Shown here: piece by piece, positions 25,520 through 34,013 of the stretch
How positions within the stretch are numbered: position 1 is the stretch's first letter
Layout: every line of letters begins with the position of its first letter
Assembly: GCF_021165955.1 (NCBI RefSeq)
Contig: NZ_CP088952.1
Span: forward strand, 4,526,001 to 4,590,000
Direction of reading: 5' to 3'
Origin: Massilia endophytica
Lineage (GTDB): Bacteria; Pseudomonadota; Gammaproteobacteria; Burkholderiales; Burkholderiaceae_D
Length of the DNA stretch: 64,000 bases
Made by a program: the position numbers and the translations under genes
The notes under the pieces: model-generated
The model's input: only the letters and a program-made list of their open reading frames with translations
Database searches by the model: none
Told to the model about the DNA's origin: nothing

Positions 25520-26711
25520 CCGCCATTGCCTCCCGATCCAGGCTGCGCTCGCGCGCGGCGCATACCACGCAGGCCAGGCCGTGGCCGATCACGTTGGTGA
25601 GCGCACGGCATTTCATGGTGCGGTCGATCCCGAGCAGCAGCGCCACCATATCGACGGGAACGATCTGCAGCACCGCGACCGTTGCAGCCAGGGTGGTGAT
25701 GCCGGAACCGGCGATGCCCACGGCGCCTTTGCTGGTAAGGAGCGCTATGCCGAACAGCATGGCCAGGTCCTGCCAGCCAAGCTGCACATGCGCGGCCTGG
25801 GCAAGAAAAAGCAGCGCCAGCGCGATATAGAGGCTGGTGCCCGCGAGATTGAGCGAATAGGAAAACGGCAGTACCACGCCGGTCACAGGACGCGGACAAC
25901 CCAAGCGCTCCAGCTTTTCCGACAGCGGCGCGAGCGCCGCCAGCGAGGAACTGGTGAAGAACACCAGATAGAGTTCCGTGCGGATGTATCGCAGATAGCG
26001 CAGCAGCGGCAGTCCCACGATGCGCGCCACGGCGCCCATCGCCAGTACGACAAACAGGATCGAGCTGGCGTTGATGGCGACGATGAACTTCAGCAGCGGC
26101 ATCAGCGCCAGCGTGCCGTAACGGCCCACGGTATAGGACATGGCCCCGAAAGCCGCCAGCGGCGCGAGGCGCAGCAGCCATCCGACCGCGGCAAACAGCA
26201 TCGACCTTCCCCGTTCGATCCATGCCAGCACAGGCTGGCCGCGCGCGCCTGCGCGCCCCAGCAGCAGTCCCGCAGGCACCGCGGCCAGCAGCAGGTACAG
26301 ATTGTTCACATGCAGCGCGGGCACGCCGAGCAGGAAGCCGAAGGCGCCGCGCGGTGCGGCGTCCGCACCGGCAACCGAGGTGGGTTGCGCGTGATCCGCA
26401 TCGAATCCTGCGCCGGGCTGCAGCACTGCGCCTGCCAGCAGCCCCGCTCCCAGCGACAGCAGGGACATGAAAAGGAAGTACAGCAGCGCGCTTGCCGCCA
26501 GCCTGCTCAGCTTGCGGCCCCGGGCCATGCTCGCGGCGCCCGATGCGAGCATGCAGAAGACGAGTGGGTTCATGAGCCACGCGAGCAGCCGCACAAAGCC
26601 ATCGCTCAATGGCTTCATCTGCACTGCAGCGGCAGGATCGGCGAGGCCGAACAGCAGGCCTGCGCCAACAGTGGCGGCGAGAACGAGGAAGGGACGGCGA
26701 TAGAAGCGCAT
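25500..26711 (-). CDS. Atypical SDF-family (DctA/GltP-like) symporter
   Basis: The 403-residue membrane protein aligns along its length with dicarboxylate:cation symporters: MKPLSDGFVRLLAWLMNPLVF near the N-terminus, FFTSSSLAALAP for HP1 and LLTSKGAVGIAGSG for HP2, then GIDRTMKCRALTN near the end. Two hallmarks differ: the Glu after the serine triplet is Leu257, and the Asp of N-x-D-G-T is Ala290 (NLAGT, 288-292). Transport of a small organic anion is likely, but ion coupling may be altered. It follows a LysR gene by 4 bp on the same strand. Confidence 0.85.
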   Translation of the reverse strand: MRFYRRPFLVLAATVGAGLLFGLADPAAAVQMKPLSDGFVRLLAWLMNPLVFCMLASGAASMARGRKLSRLAASALLYFLFMSLLSLGAGLLAGAVLQPGAGFDADHAQPTSVAGADAAPRGAFGFLLGVPALHVNNLYLLLAAVPAGLLLGRAGARGQPVLAWIERGRSMLFAAVGWLLRLAPLAAFGAMSYTVGRYGTLALMPLLKFIVAINASSILFVVLAMGAVARIVGLPLLRYLRYIRTELYLVFFTSSSLAALAPLSEKLERLGCPRPVTGVVLPFSYSLNLAGTSLYIALALLFLAQAAHVQLGWQDLAMLFGIALLTSKGAVGIAGSGITTLAATVAVLQIVPVDMVALLLGIDRTMKCRALTNVIGHGLACVVCAARERSLDREAMAATLGQC

Positions 26712-26715
26712 CGCT

Positions 26716-27630
26716 TCAGCGCCTTGCCTGCTTCAGGCTGAGCTTGAGGAAGTGCTGCAGTGTCGGCGTCTGGCCTTCCTCGCGGCAGACAAGGGTGAGA
26801 GGCGCGCCGAGGGCCGATGTCGCATCGCGGATGCTGCAATACACCACGCTCTCGCCGTGGAAGCCCTGCATCGACGCGGGCACGGCGGAAACGCCTGCGC
26901 CTGCCGCCACAAGGCTGATATTGGTCAGCATGCGCTCCACTTCGATCGCCACGTTGGGCACGAAGCCTGCCTGCACGCAGGCCTCCACGAGATTTGCGTA
27001 CATGCCCGGCGCGCCATTGCGGCGCACGAGGATGAAGCGTTCGTCGCGCAGCGCCGTCAACGCAATGCTGGGCCGCCCCTTGCCCTTGTGCCTCGCCAGT
27101 GCGGGATGCCCGACGGGCAGCACCAGCAGGAGCTCCTCTTCCAGCAGGGTATGGAACTGCAGCCCCGGCGGGCGGCTCACGGGACGGCGCAGGAAGGCCA
27201 CATCCAGCTTCTCGCGCGCTACGGCTTCGGTGAGCTCTGCGGCGTTGCGCTCCATGAACTCCACGTTCACCGAAGGCCAGGTTTCGCGATAGGCGCGCAT
27301 CACGCGTGGGATAAGGGGATGCGCGGCCGCTGAACTGGTGAAGCCCACCGAGAGCTGCCCTTCCGTTCCCTCGTTCGCACGGGCCGCGCGTGCGGCGGCC
27401 GCGCTCACGTTGGCCAGGATGGCGCGCGCCTCCTGCAGAAACACTTCACCTCCCGCCGTCAGCGCCGCGCCTTTGGGGTGCCGCCTGAAAAGCGGAAACC
27501 CAAGCTCCTCTTCCAATGCGCGGATCTGCTGGCTCAGTGGCGGCTGCTGCATGTGCAGACGCTCCGCCGCGCGGGTGAAGTGGCCTTCCTCGGCCACCAC
27601 GACGAAGTAGCGCAGGTGTCTCAGTTCCAT
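26716..27630 (-). CDS. LysR-type transcriptional regulator (BenM/CatM-like N-terminus)
   Basis: The 304-residue regulator starts MELRHLRYFVVVAEEGHFTR with the aromatic-catabolism-type HTH (MQQPPLSQQIRALEEELG). The start at 27630 matches the conserved family N-terminus better than an in-frame start 14 codons upstream. It is divergent from the hydrolase-porin pair and probably cotranscribed with the SDF symporter 4 bp downstream, so it may govern both sides (inference). A 7-bp inverted repeat lies in the divergent region. Confidence 0.9.
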   Translation of the reverse strand: MELRHLRYFVVVAEEGHFTRAAERLHMQQPPLSQQIRALEEELGFPLFRRHPKGAALTAGGEVFLQEARAILANVSAAAARAARANEGTEGQLSVGFTSSAAAHPLIPRVMRAYRETWPSVNVEFMERNAAELTEAVAREKLDVAFLRRPVSRPPGLQFHTLLEEELLLVLPVGHPALARHKGKGRPSIALTALRDERFILVRRNGAPGMYANLVEACVQAGFVPNVAIEVERMLTNISLVAAGAGVSAVPASMQGFHGESVVYCSIRDATSALGAPLTLVCREEGQTPTLQHFLKLSLKQARR

Positions 27631-27640
27631 TTGTCTCTCG

Positions 27641-27677
27641 ATATCTTCTAAGTATGGGACAGCTATTTTCAAGATAT
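27641..27677. promoter_or_regulatory. Candidate LysR operator between the regulator and the hydrolase gene
   Basis: ATATCTT (27641-27647) is perfectly inverted as AAGATAT (27671-27677), 30 bp apart start to start. It lies in the 101-bp divergent spacer. Spacing and dyad fit a LysR tetramer covering a recognition and an activation half, but this is inference. Confidence 0.4.
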
Positions 27678-27731
27678 TTTACATTGATGAGTCCCGCCGG
27701 TAGCATCGGTCCACCAAAAAAGGAGGAGACC

Positions 27732-29039
27732 ATGCACAACTGGATTCGCCGCGCCGCCTGCGCGGTACTGGCGCTGTCGGCCGCGCCGCTGTGGGCGCAG
27801 GCCATCACGCCCTGCCCGGCCGATCTCGGGCCCATCGCGCAGTGCTATCGCGGCACGGACGCCAACGGCGCCAACTACTGGATTGCGATGCCGCGCCAAT
27901 GGAACGGCGTGCTCGTGGTGCATGCGCACGGCGGCCCACGCCTTTCCGCCGCCACCAACGACAACAACGTGGAAGACCTGGAACGCTTCGCCATCAATGT
28001 GAAGCAGGGCTTTGCCTGGGCGGGTTCGGCTTACCGCCGTCCCGGCTATGGCGTGCGCATGGCCGCCGAGGACACGGAGAACCTGCGCCAGTTCTTCCTG
28101 AAGCGTTTCGGCAAGCCGCGCCGCACCATCCTGCACGGCCAGTCCTGGGGCGGCAACGTGGCAGCCAAGGCGATCGAGCTGTATGGCGACGCGGGCCAGT
28201 ATGACGGTGTCGTGCTCACGAACGGGATGCTGGCGGGCGGCACGCTGAACTACCTGCACCGCGCCGACCTGCGCGCCGTCTACCAGTACTACTGCAACAA
28301 CCATCCGCGCCCAGACGAGCCCCAGTATCCGCTGTGGATGGGCCTTCCCGAGAACTCCACCTTGAAAAACAAGGACCTGGAAGCGCGCGTCAATGAGTGC
28401 CTCGGCCTCAAGCTTCCCGCCGCGCAGCGCAGCGCCGAACAGCAGCGCAAGCTGCGCAATATTCTCGCGGTGGTGCCGGTGCCGGAACGCAGCCTGCAGT
28501 CCCACCTGAACTGGGCCACCTTCACCTTCCGCGACCTGATCAAACGCGTGGGCGGGCGCAATCCCTTCGACAACCGCAATGTCGCGTATCGCGGCACGGA
28601 CGACGATGCAGCCCTGAACCGCGGCGTGCAGCGCTTCGATGCCGATCCCGCCGCCGTGGCCCAGCTGGCGGACGACTCGGACCTGAGCGGCAAGCTCCCC
28701 GTCCCCGTCATCACCCTGCACGCCATCGACGACCCCACAGCGCTGGTCGAGTACGAGGACGTCTACCGCAGCAAGGTCGCCGCCGCGGGCCAGAGCGCCC
28801 GCTTGCTGCAGACCTTCACCCGCGAGCATGAGCACAGCAAGCTTTCGGACGCCGAATACGCGGCCGTCTTCGACTCGCTCCTGGAATGGGTGTCGACCGG
28901 CCGGAAGCCCGGCGTCGCTGACGTGGACGCGGCCTGCGCGCGGGCGGCATCGCAAGTCCTCGGAGGCTGTCACTTCGACCGCACATACCAGCCCAAGCCC
29001 CTGTTCCAACGCGTTCCGCCGCGCCACGCGGCTCCCTGA
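27732..29039 (+). CDS. Secreted alpha/beta hydrolase (esterase/tannase-like)
   Basis: The 435-residue protein has a signal peptide (to about LWAQA, residue 23), an HAHGGP oxyanion-type motif, and nucleophile elbow GQSWGG (about residue 140). A late Asp region (ITLHAIDDPTALVEY) and His (FTREHEHSKL) complete a plausible triad. Two cysteines near the N-terminus and two near the C-terminus may form disulfides. The ATG at 27732 follows AGGAGGAGA; an earlier in-frame ATG (27654) does not fit. Substrate unknown; the porin 27 bp downstream suggests an imported or cell-surface ester. Confidence 0.8.
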   Translation: MHNWIRRAACAVLALSAAPLWAQAITPCPADLGPIAQCYRGTDANGANYWIAMPRQWNGVLVVHAHGGPRLSAATNDNNVEDLERFAINVKQGFAWAGSAYRRPGYGVRMAAEDTENLRQFFLKRFGKPRRTILHGQSWGGNVAAKAIELYGDAGQYDGVVLTNGMLAGGTLNYLHRADLRAVYQYYCNNHPRPDEPQYPLWMGLPENSTLKNKDLEARVNECLGLKLPAAQRSAEQQRKLRNILAVVPVPERSLQSHLNWATFTFRDLIKRVGGRNPFDNRNVAYRGTDDDAALNRGVQRFDADPAAVAQLADDSDLSGKLPVPVITLHAIDDPTALVEYEDVYRSKVAAAGQSARLLQTFTREHEHSKLSDAEYAAVFDSLLEWVSTGRKPGVADVDAACARAASQVLGGCHFDRTYQPKPLFQRVPPRHAAP

Positions 29040-29066
29040 ATCACTACAACCACAACGGAGACAAGA

Positions 29067-30119
29067 ATGAAGCGTTCCATCCTCACCGCAGCGGTTCTCG
29101 CTGCCCTTTCCAGCCACGCATTCGCCCAGTCGGGCGTGGTGGTGTACGGCTCCTTCGACGGCGGCCTGCGCCACGAAACCAATATCGACCCCGAAGGCAG
29201 CAGTGTCACCACCATGAGTTCCAACGGCACCTTCCGCTCCAACCGCCTCGGTTTCCGAGGCAGCGAAGATATCGGCAACGGCATGAAGGTGAACTTCGTG
29301 CTGGAGGCAGGCTTCAATTCCGGCACGGGAGCCCTGAACAACACGAACGGCGTGCTGTTCCAGCGCGAAGCGCATGTGGGCGTATCCGGCAAATACGGCG
29401 CCATCGACATGGGCCGCAACTACACGGCAGCCTACCGCACCATCATCGCCTTCGATCCCTTCAAGTACCGCTACCCGAGCGTCACCTATGTGCTCTCCTC
29501 CACCGCAGGCACGCGCAAGGACAACGACATCCAGTACACCGGCCGCTTCGGCGACTGGACGGCACGCGCCGAATACGCGCTGGGCGAACAGCCGGGCAGC
29601 AGCGACAACGGCACCACCAAGGCGCTGGGCCTGAACTACAGCGCCAACGGCCTGAAGGCGGGCGCCGTGTATACCAAGTCCGAACAGAACGTGGGCACGG
29701 CCGCCAACCAGAACTACCGCGACTTCGACCACTACGCTTTCGGCGCGTCCTATGAGCTGGGTCCGGTGACCTTCGCTGCCGGCCATGTGAAACAGGAGCA
29801 GGCCACCACCACGCGCGACAACACCTCCACCTGGGACTGGGTCGGCGCCAGCTACCAGGTCACGGAGCGCTTCGACATCACGGGCGCCCTCTACCGCAAC
29901 AAGGCATACAACACCAAGGCCAGCGCAGCAGCCGCCGTCGGCGATTCGCGCAAGGACCTGCTGATGCTGGGCGTGACCTACGAGCTCTCCCGCCGCACCA
30001 CGCTTTATGCTGAGCTGGACCGCACCAAGCTGGAGGGAGGCTTCGCCACCGGCGGCACGACCAAACTGAACCAGACCCGCCAGCGCGGCATGGCGGCGGG
30101 AATGATGCATACTTTCTAA
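29067..30119 (+). CDS. Gram-negative porin (betaproteobacterial general porin type)
   Basis: The 350-residue outer-membrane protein has a signal peptide (AALSSHAFAQ/SGVVVYGSFD), the N-terminal first-strand motif VVVYGSFDGGLRHE, the NRLGFRGSEDIGNGMKVNF segment and a terminal Phe (GMAAGMMHTF) required for BAM insertion. It is a 16-stranded trimeric porin of the Porin_4/OmpC-like class. It lies 27 bp after the hydrolase and is probably in the same transcript. Confidence 0.94.
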   Translation: MKRSILTAAVLAALSSHAFAQSGVVVYGSFDGGLRHETNIDPEGSSVTTMSSNGTFRSNRLGFRGSEDIGNGMKVNFVLEAGFNSGTGALNNTNGVLFQREAHVGVSGKYGAIDMGRNYTAAYRTIIAFDPFKYRYPSVTYVLSSTAGTRKDNDIQYTGRFGDWTARAEYALGEQPGSSDNGTTKALGLNYSANGLKAGAVYTKSEQNVGTAANQNYRDFDHYAFGASYELGPVTFAAGHVKQEQATTTRDNTSTWDWVGASYQVTERFDITGALYRNKAYNTKASAAAAVGDSRKDLLMLGVTYELSRRTTLYAELDRTKLEGGFATGGTTKLNQTRQRGMAAGMMHTF

Positions 30120-30155
30120 TAGCCATCGTTTTTTCTTATACCCCTATCCCCAAAC

Positions 30156-30175
30156 GGTATTTCCGTATACGTCAA
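30156..30175. promoter_or_regulatory. Degenerate copy of the icmF-type operator upstream of the indolepyruvate oxidoreductase
   Basis: Read on the minus strand, the segment matches 14 of 20 positions of the TTGACGTTAACGTAAACGTC element found before icmF, including an intact TTGACGT half-site. It lies about 120 bp before the start codon. The match is weak and could be chance. Confidence 0.25.
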
Positions 30176-30293
30176 CTTGTCTCTAAACTGGGAAGAAAGC
30201 CGTTAACAACGGCGCCGCCAGCCCGACTCCTGCCAGCACTTACCCAGTATTGCGCAGGCTCGGGCTGCTTCTGAATACCCTTTGGAGACATTC

Positions 30294-33200
30294 ATGCCCG
30301 ATACCACGGTGCCCGCAGAGCCGGTCACGCTCAAGCCCGTCACCCTCGACGACAAATACACCGCCACCTCCGGCAAAATCTTCCTCTCCGGCATCCAGGC
30401 CCTGGTGCGTCTGCCCATGATGCAGCGCCTGCGCGACGAAAAAGCGGGCCTGAACACGGCCGGCTTTATCTCCGGCTACCGCGGCTCGCCGCTGGGCGGC
30501 CTGGACGAAACGCTGTGGAAGACCAAAAAGCACCTGGAAGCGAGCCATATCCAGTTCGTGCCGGGCGTGAACGAGGACCTGGCGGCGACGGCGGTGTGGG
30601 GCTCGCAGCAGGTGGACCTGATTGGCCCGGCCAAGTACGACGGCGTGTTCGCCATGTGGTACGGCAAGGGCCCGGGCGTGGACCGCTGCGGCGACGTCTT
30701 CAAGCACATGAACCACGCGGGCACCGCGAAGAACGGCGGTATTCTGCTGGTGGCGGGCGACGACCATGGCGCCTATTCCTCCACCCTGCCGCACCAGTCC
30801 GACCACATCTTCTCGGCCTGCATGATCCCCGTGCTCTATCCCTGCAACGTGCAGGAATACCTGGACCTGGGCGTGCATGGCTGGGCCATGTCGCGCTTCT
30901 CCGGCTGCGCGGTGGCCTTCAAGGCCCTGGCGGATACTGTGGAATCGAGCGCCTCGGTGGATGCGGACCCGTTCCGCGTTGAAGTGAAGCTACCGAAGGA
31001 CTTCCAGATGCCCGAAGGCGGCCTGAATGCACGCCTGTCCAGCATTCCGCTGGGCCAGCAGGCCCGCAATCAGGAAGCCCTGATGCAGGACTACAAAATC
31101 TACGCGGCGCTGGCCTATGCGCGCGAGAACAAGCTGAATCACACCACCATCGACAGCAAGGATGCGAAGCTGGGCATCATCGCCAGCGGAAAATCCTACC
31201 TGGACGTGCTGGAAGCGCTGGAAGACCTGGGCATCGACGAGGACATGGCCGCCAAGGTGGGCCTGCGCCTGTTCAAGGTGGCCATGCCATGGCCGCTGGA
31301 GCCGGACAGCGTGCGCGAATTCGCGCAGGGCCTGGACGAGATCCTGGTGGTGGAGGAAAAGCGCCAGTTCGTGGAATACCAGCTCAAGGAACAGCTGTAC
31401 AACTGGCGCGACGACGTGCGTCCCCGCGTGATCGGCAAGTTCGACGACAAGGGCGAGTGGGTTGCCCCGCGCGGCGAATGGCTGCTGCCGCCGAAGGCCG
31501 ACTTCTCCGTGTCGCAGGTGGCGCGCGTGATCGCCAGCCGCGTAAAGCGGTACATCACCGACACCAATATCCAGGACCAGATCAAGGCCCGCCTGACCTT
31601 CCTCGACGCGAAGGACGCGGTGCTGCAGAAGGCGATCAACACGCCTTTCCGTCCGGCCTTCTACTGCTCCGGATGTCCGCACAACACCTCCACCAAGGTG
31701 CCAGAGGGCTCCTTCGCGCTGGCCGGCATCGGCTGCCACGTGATGGCGACCTCCATCTACCCGGAGATGAACAAGCTGACGACGCACATGGGCGGCGAAG
31801 GTACGCCATGGATCGGCCAGCAGGCCTTCTCCAAGGTGCCGCACGTGTTCCAGAACCTGGGCGACGGCACCTACTTCCACTCCGGCTACCTGGCGATCCG
31901 CGCGGCCGTGGCGGCGAAGGTCAACATGACCTACAAGATCCTGTACAACGACGCCGTGGCCATGACGGGCGGCCAGCCGGTGGACGGCACCGTGTCCGTG
32001 CCGATGATCGCGCAGCAGATGGCAGCCGAAGGCATCAAGCGCATTGCGCTGGTGACGGAAGACCTGTCGCGCTATGCCGACCGCTCGGCGCTGCCTTCGA
32101 TCGTGTCTCTACACGACCGCAAGGACATGGACGCCGTGCAGCGCGAACTGCGCGAGGTGCAGGGCGTGTCGGTCCTGATCTACGACCAGACCTGCGCCGC
32201 CGAGAAGCGCCGCCGCCGGAAGAAAGGCGAGTTCCCCGACCCGGACAAGCGCATGGTCATCAACGAAGCCGTGTGCGAAGGCTGCGGCGACTGCGGCATC
32301 CAGTCCAACTGCGTATCCATCCTGCCGAAGGAAACCGACTTCGGACGCAAGCGCACCATCGACCAGAGCTCCTGCAACAAGGACTACTCCTGCGTGAAAG
32401 GCTTCTGCCCGAGCTTCGTGACGGTGGAAGGCGGCACGCTGAAGAAGTCGAAGACCGGCGTGGGCAAGGAGAAGGCGGAAGACGAATGGGTGCTGCCGAA
32501 CCCCGTGCTGCCTTCGTGCGACGAGCCCTACAACATCCTGATCAACGGCATCGGCGGCACGGGCGTGATTACTGTCGGTGCGCTGATGGGAATGGCCGCC
32601 CACCTCGAAGGCAAGGGCGCCTCCGTGCTGGACATGACCGGCATGTCGCAGAAGAACGGCTCCGTGACCTCGCACGTGAAGGTAGCGCAGTCCCCGGCCC
32701 ACCTGCGCGCGCAGCGCATTGCGACCGGCGAAGCCGACCTGGTGCTCGGCTGCGACATGCTGACCGCAGGCGCTGCCGATGCCGTTGCGAAGATGCGTCC
32801 CGGCCGCACCCTGGCCGTGGTGAATCTGCACGAGCAGCCGCCCGGCACCTTCGCACAGAACGCCGACTGGGAATACCCGGCGGAAGACGTGCGCGCGCTG
32901 ATCACCGAATCCGTGGGCGATGCGGGCGCGGTGGACTTCGTGAACGCCACCAAGCTTGCGACGGCCCTGATGGGCGACTCCATCGCCGCCAACCTCTTCA
33001 TGCTGGGCTACGCCTGGCAGAAGGGCCGCATCCCGCTGAGCGAAGCCTCGCTGCTGCGCGCCATCGAGATGAACGGCGTGGCCGTGGAATCGAACAAAAA
33101 GAGCTTCCTGTGGGGCCGCCGCGCCGCCGTGGACCTGAAGCGCGTGGAGCGTGTGGCGGTTCCGGCCCAGGCCATCGTCGTGCAGATGCCGCAAAGCCTG

Positions 33201-33839
33201 GACAGCGTGATCAAGAAGCGCGTCGAGTTCCTCACCGGCTACCAGAACGCCGCCTATGCCGCCTCCTTCGAAGAAGTGGTGCAGCAGGTGCGCGCGAAGG
33301 AAAGCTCGCTCGGCCTGGGCAACAAGCTCTCCATGGCGGTGGCCAAATCGCTGTCCAAGCTCATGGCCTACAAGGACGAATACGAAGTGGCGCGCCTGTA
33401 CACGGACGGCCGCTTCGTCGAGCAGATGAAACAGCAGTTCGAAGGCGACTTCTCGCTGAAGTTCAACCTCGCGCCGCCGCTCTTCGCCAAGAAGGACGCA
33501 AAGGGCCGCCTGGTGAAAGCCCAATACGGCTCCTGGATGTGGAGCGCCTTCAAGGTGCTGGCCAAGTTCAGGGGCCTGCGCGGCACGGCGCTGGACATCT
33601 TCGGCCACACCGCCGAGCGCAAGATGGAGCGCGCGCTGATCGTCGAATACCGCCAGCTGGTGAGCGACCTGCTCGCCCGCCTGACGGCCGACAACTACGA
33701 GCAGGCCGTGGCCCTGGCTGCGCTGCCGGAGAAGATTCGCGGCTTCGGCCACGTGAAGGAAGCCGCCGTCGAGGCCTACCACGCCGAAAAAGCGCGCCTC
33801 TTCGCCGCCTTCAGCGCTCCGAAAGCCCAAGCCGCCTGA
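30294..33839 (+). CDS. Fused indolepyruvate ferredoxin oxidoreductase
   Basis: The 1181-residue enzyme fuses alpha, beta and gamma parts in one chain. An N-terminal pyrimidine-binding domain (SGYRGSPLGGLDE) is followed by a TPP-binding region with FYCSGCPHNTSTKVPEG. Ferredoxin-like clusters come next, CEGCGDCGIQSNC (about 661-673) and CNKDYSCVKGFC (about 694-705). A gamma domain follows (INGIGGTGVITVGALMGMAA). It converts aryl- or branched 2-oxo acids and CoA to acyl-CoA and CO2 with reduction of an electron carrier. Start at ATG 30294 behind GGAG; a TTG at 30282 is less likely. icmF lies downstream. Confidence 0.93.
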   Translation: MPDTTVPAEPVTLKPVTLDDKYTATSGKIFLSGIQALVRLPMMQRLRDEKAGLNTAGFISGYRGSPLGGLDETLWKTKKHLEASHIQFVPGVNEDLAATAVWGSQQVDLIGPAKYDGVFAMWYGKGPGVDRCGDVFKHMNHAGTAKNGGILLVAGDDHGAYSSTLPHQSDHIFSACMIPVLYPCNVQEYLDLGVHGWAMSRFSGCAVAFKALADTVESSASVDADPFRVEVKLPKDFQMPEGGLNARLSSIPLGQQARNQEALMQDYKIYAALAYARENKLNHTTIDSKDAKLGIIASGKSYLDVLEALEDLGIDEDMAAKVGLRLFKVAMPWPLEPDSVREFAQGLDEILVVEEKRQFVEYQLKEQLYNWRDDVRPRVIGKFDDKGEWVAPRGEWLLPPKADFSVSQVARVIASRVKRYITDTNIQDQIKARLTFLDAKDAVLQKAINTPFRPAFYCSGCPHNTSTKVPEGSFALAGIGCHVMATSIYPEMNKLTTHMGGEGTPWIGQQAFSKVPHVFQNLGDGTYFHSGYLAIRAAVAAKVNMTYKILYNDAVAMTGGQPVDGTVSVPMIAQQMAAEGIKRIALVTEDLSRYADRSALPSIVSLHDRKDMDAVQRELREVQGVSVLIYDQTCAAEKRRRRKKGEFPDPDKRMVINEAVCEGCGDCGIQSNCVSILPKETDFGRKRTIDQSSCNKDYSCVKGFCPSFVTVEGGTLKKSKTGVGKEKAEDEWVLPNPVLPSCDEPYNILINGIGGTGVITVGALMGMAAHLEGKGASVLDMTGMSQKNGSVTSHVKVAQSPAHLRAQRIATGEADLVLGCDMLTAGAADAVAKMRPGRTLAVVNLHEQPPGTFAQNADWEYPAEDVRALITESVGDAGAVDFVNATKLATALMGDSIAANLFMLGYAWQKGRIPLSEASLLRAIEMNGVAVESNKKSFLWGRRAAVDLKRVERVAVPAQAIVVQMPQSLDSVIKKRVEFLTGYQNAAYAASFEEVVQQVRAKESSLGLGNKLSMAVAKSLSKLMAYKDEYEVARLYTDGRFVEQMKQQFEGDFSLKFNLAPPLFAKKDAKGRLVKAQYGSWMWSAFKVLAKFRGLRGTALDIFGHTAERKMERALIVEYRQLVSDLLARLTADNYEQAVALAALPEKIRGFGHVKEAAVEAYHAEKARLFAAFSAPKAQAA

Positions 33840-33848
33840 CCATGGCAT

Positions 33849-33877
33849 CCCCTTTAGGAAACATTTCCTATTAGGGG
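33849..33877. repeat. Imperfect hairpin upstream of and overlapping the 44-bp palindrome
   Basis: TAGGAAA (33855-33861) and TTTCCTA (33864-33870) form a 7-bp stem with a 2-nt loop, extended by CCCCT and AGGGG after a small internal loop. Its last GGGG (33874-33877) is also the first four bases of the perfect palindrome, so the two structures are mutually exclusive. Confidence 0.55.
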
Positions 33878-33917
33878 ACAGACCCCTTTAAGAAATTTCT
33901 TAAAGGGGTCTGTCCCC
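33874..33917. repeat. 44-bp perfect palindrome, REP-like element
   Basis: The half-site GGGGACAGACCCCTTTAAG continues with AAA and is exactly inverted after 33895, with no loop. Each arm also contains the small palindrome-like GGGGACAGACCCC / GGGGTCTGTCCCC. From memory this GGGGTCTGTCCCC core recurs in intergenic repeats of many proteobacteria. It lies 34 bp after the oxidoreductase stop and may protect or terminate that mRNA. No RAYT transposase is in the window. Confidence 0.75.
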
Positions 33918-33935
33918 ATTTAAGCAACTAATTGC

Positions 33936-33967
33936 TTGACTTGACGTTAACGTAAACGTCATATAAT
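33936..33967 (+). promoter_or_regulatory. MerR-type promoter and LiuR-like operator of icmF
   Basis: A -35 box TTGACT (33936-33941) and a perfect -10 TATAAT (33962-33967) are separated by 20 bp. Positions 33943-33960 hold GACGTTAACGTAAACGTC, an 18-bp dyad with 16 matching positions. A long spacer filled by a dyad is the hallmark of MerR-family control, and the sequence resembles what I recall for LiuR sites in branched-chain amino acid degradation. A TTGACG at 33941 with a 15-bp spacer is an alternative -35. Confidence 0.6.
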
Positions 33968-34013
33968 GAACGCTCCCCCTTGATCGCGTGAGCAAGAATT
34001 CGAAGGAACATCC

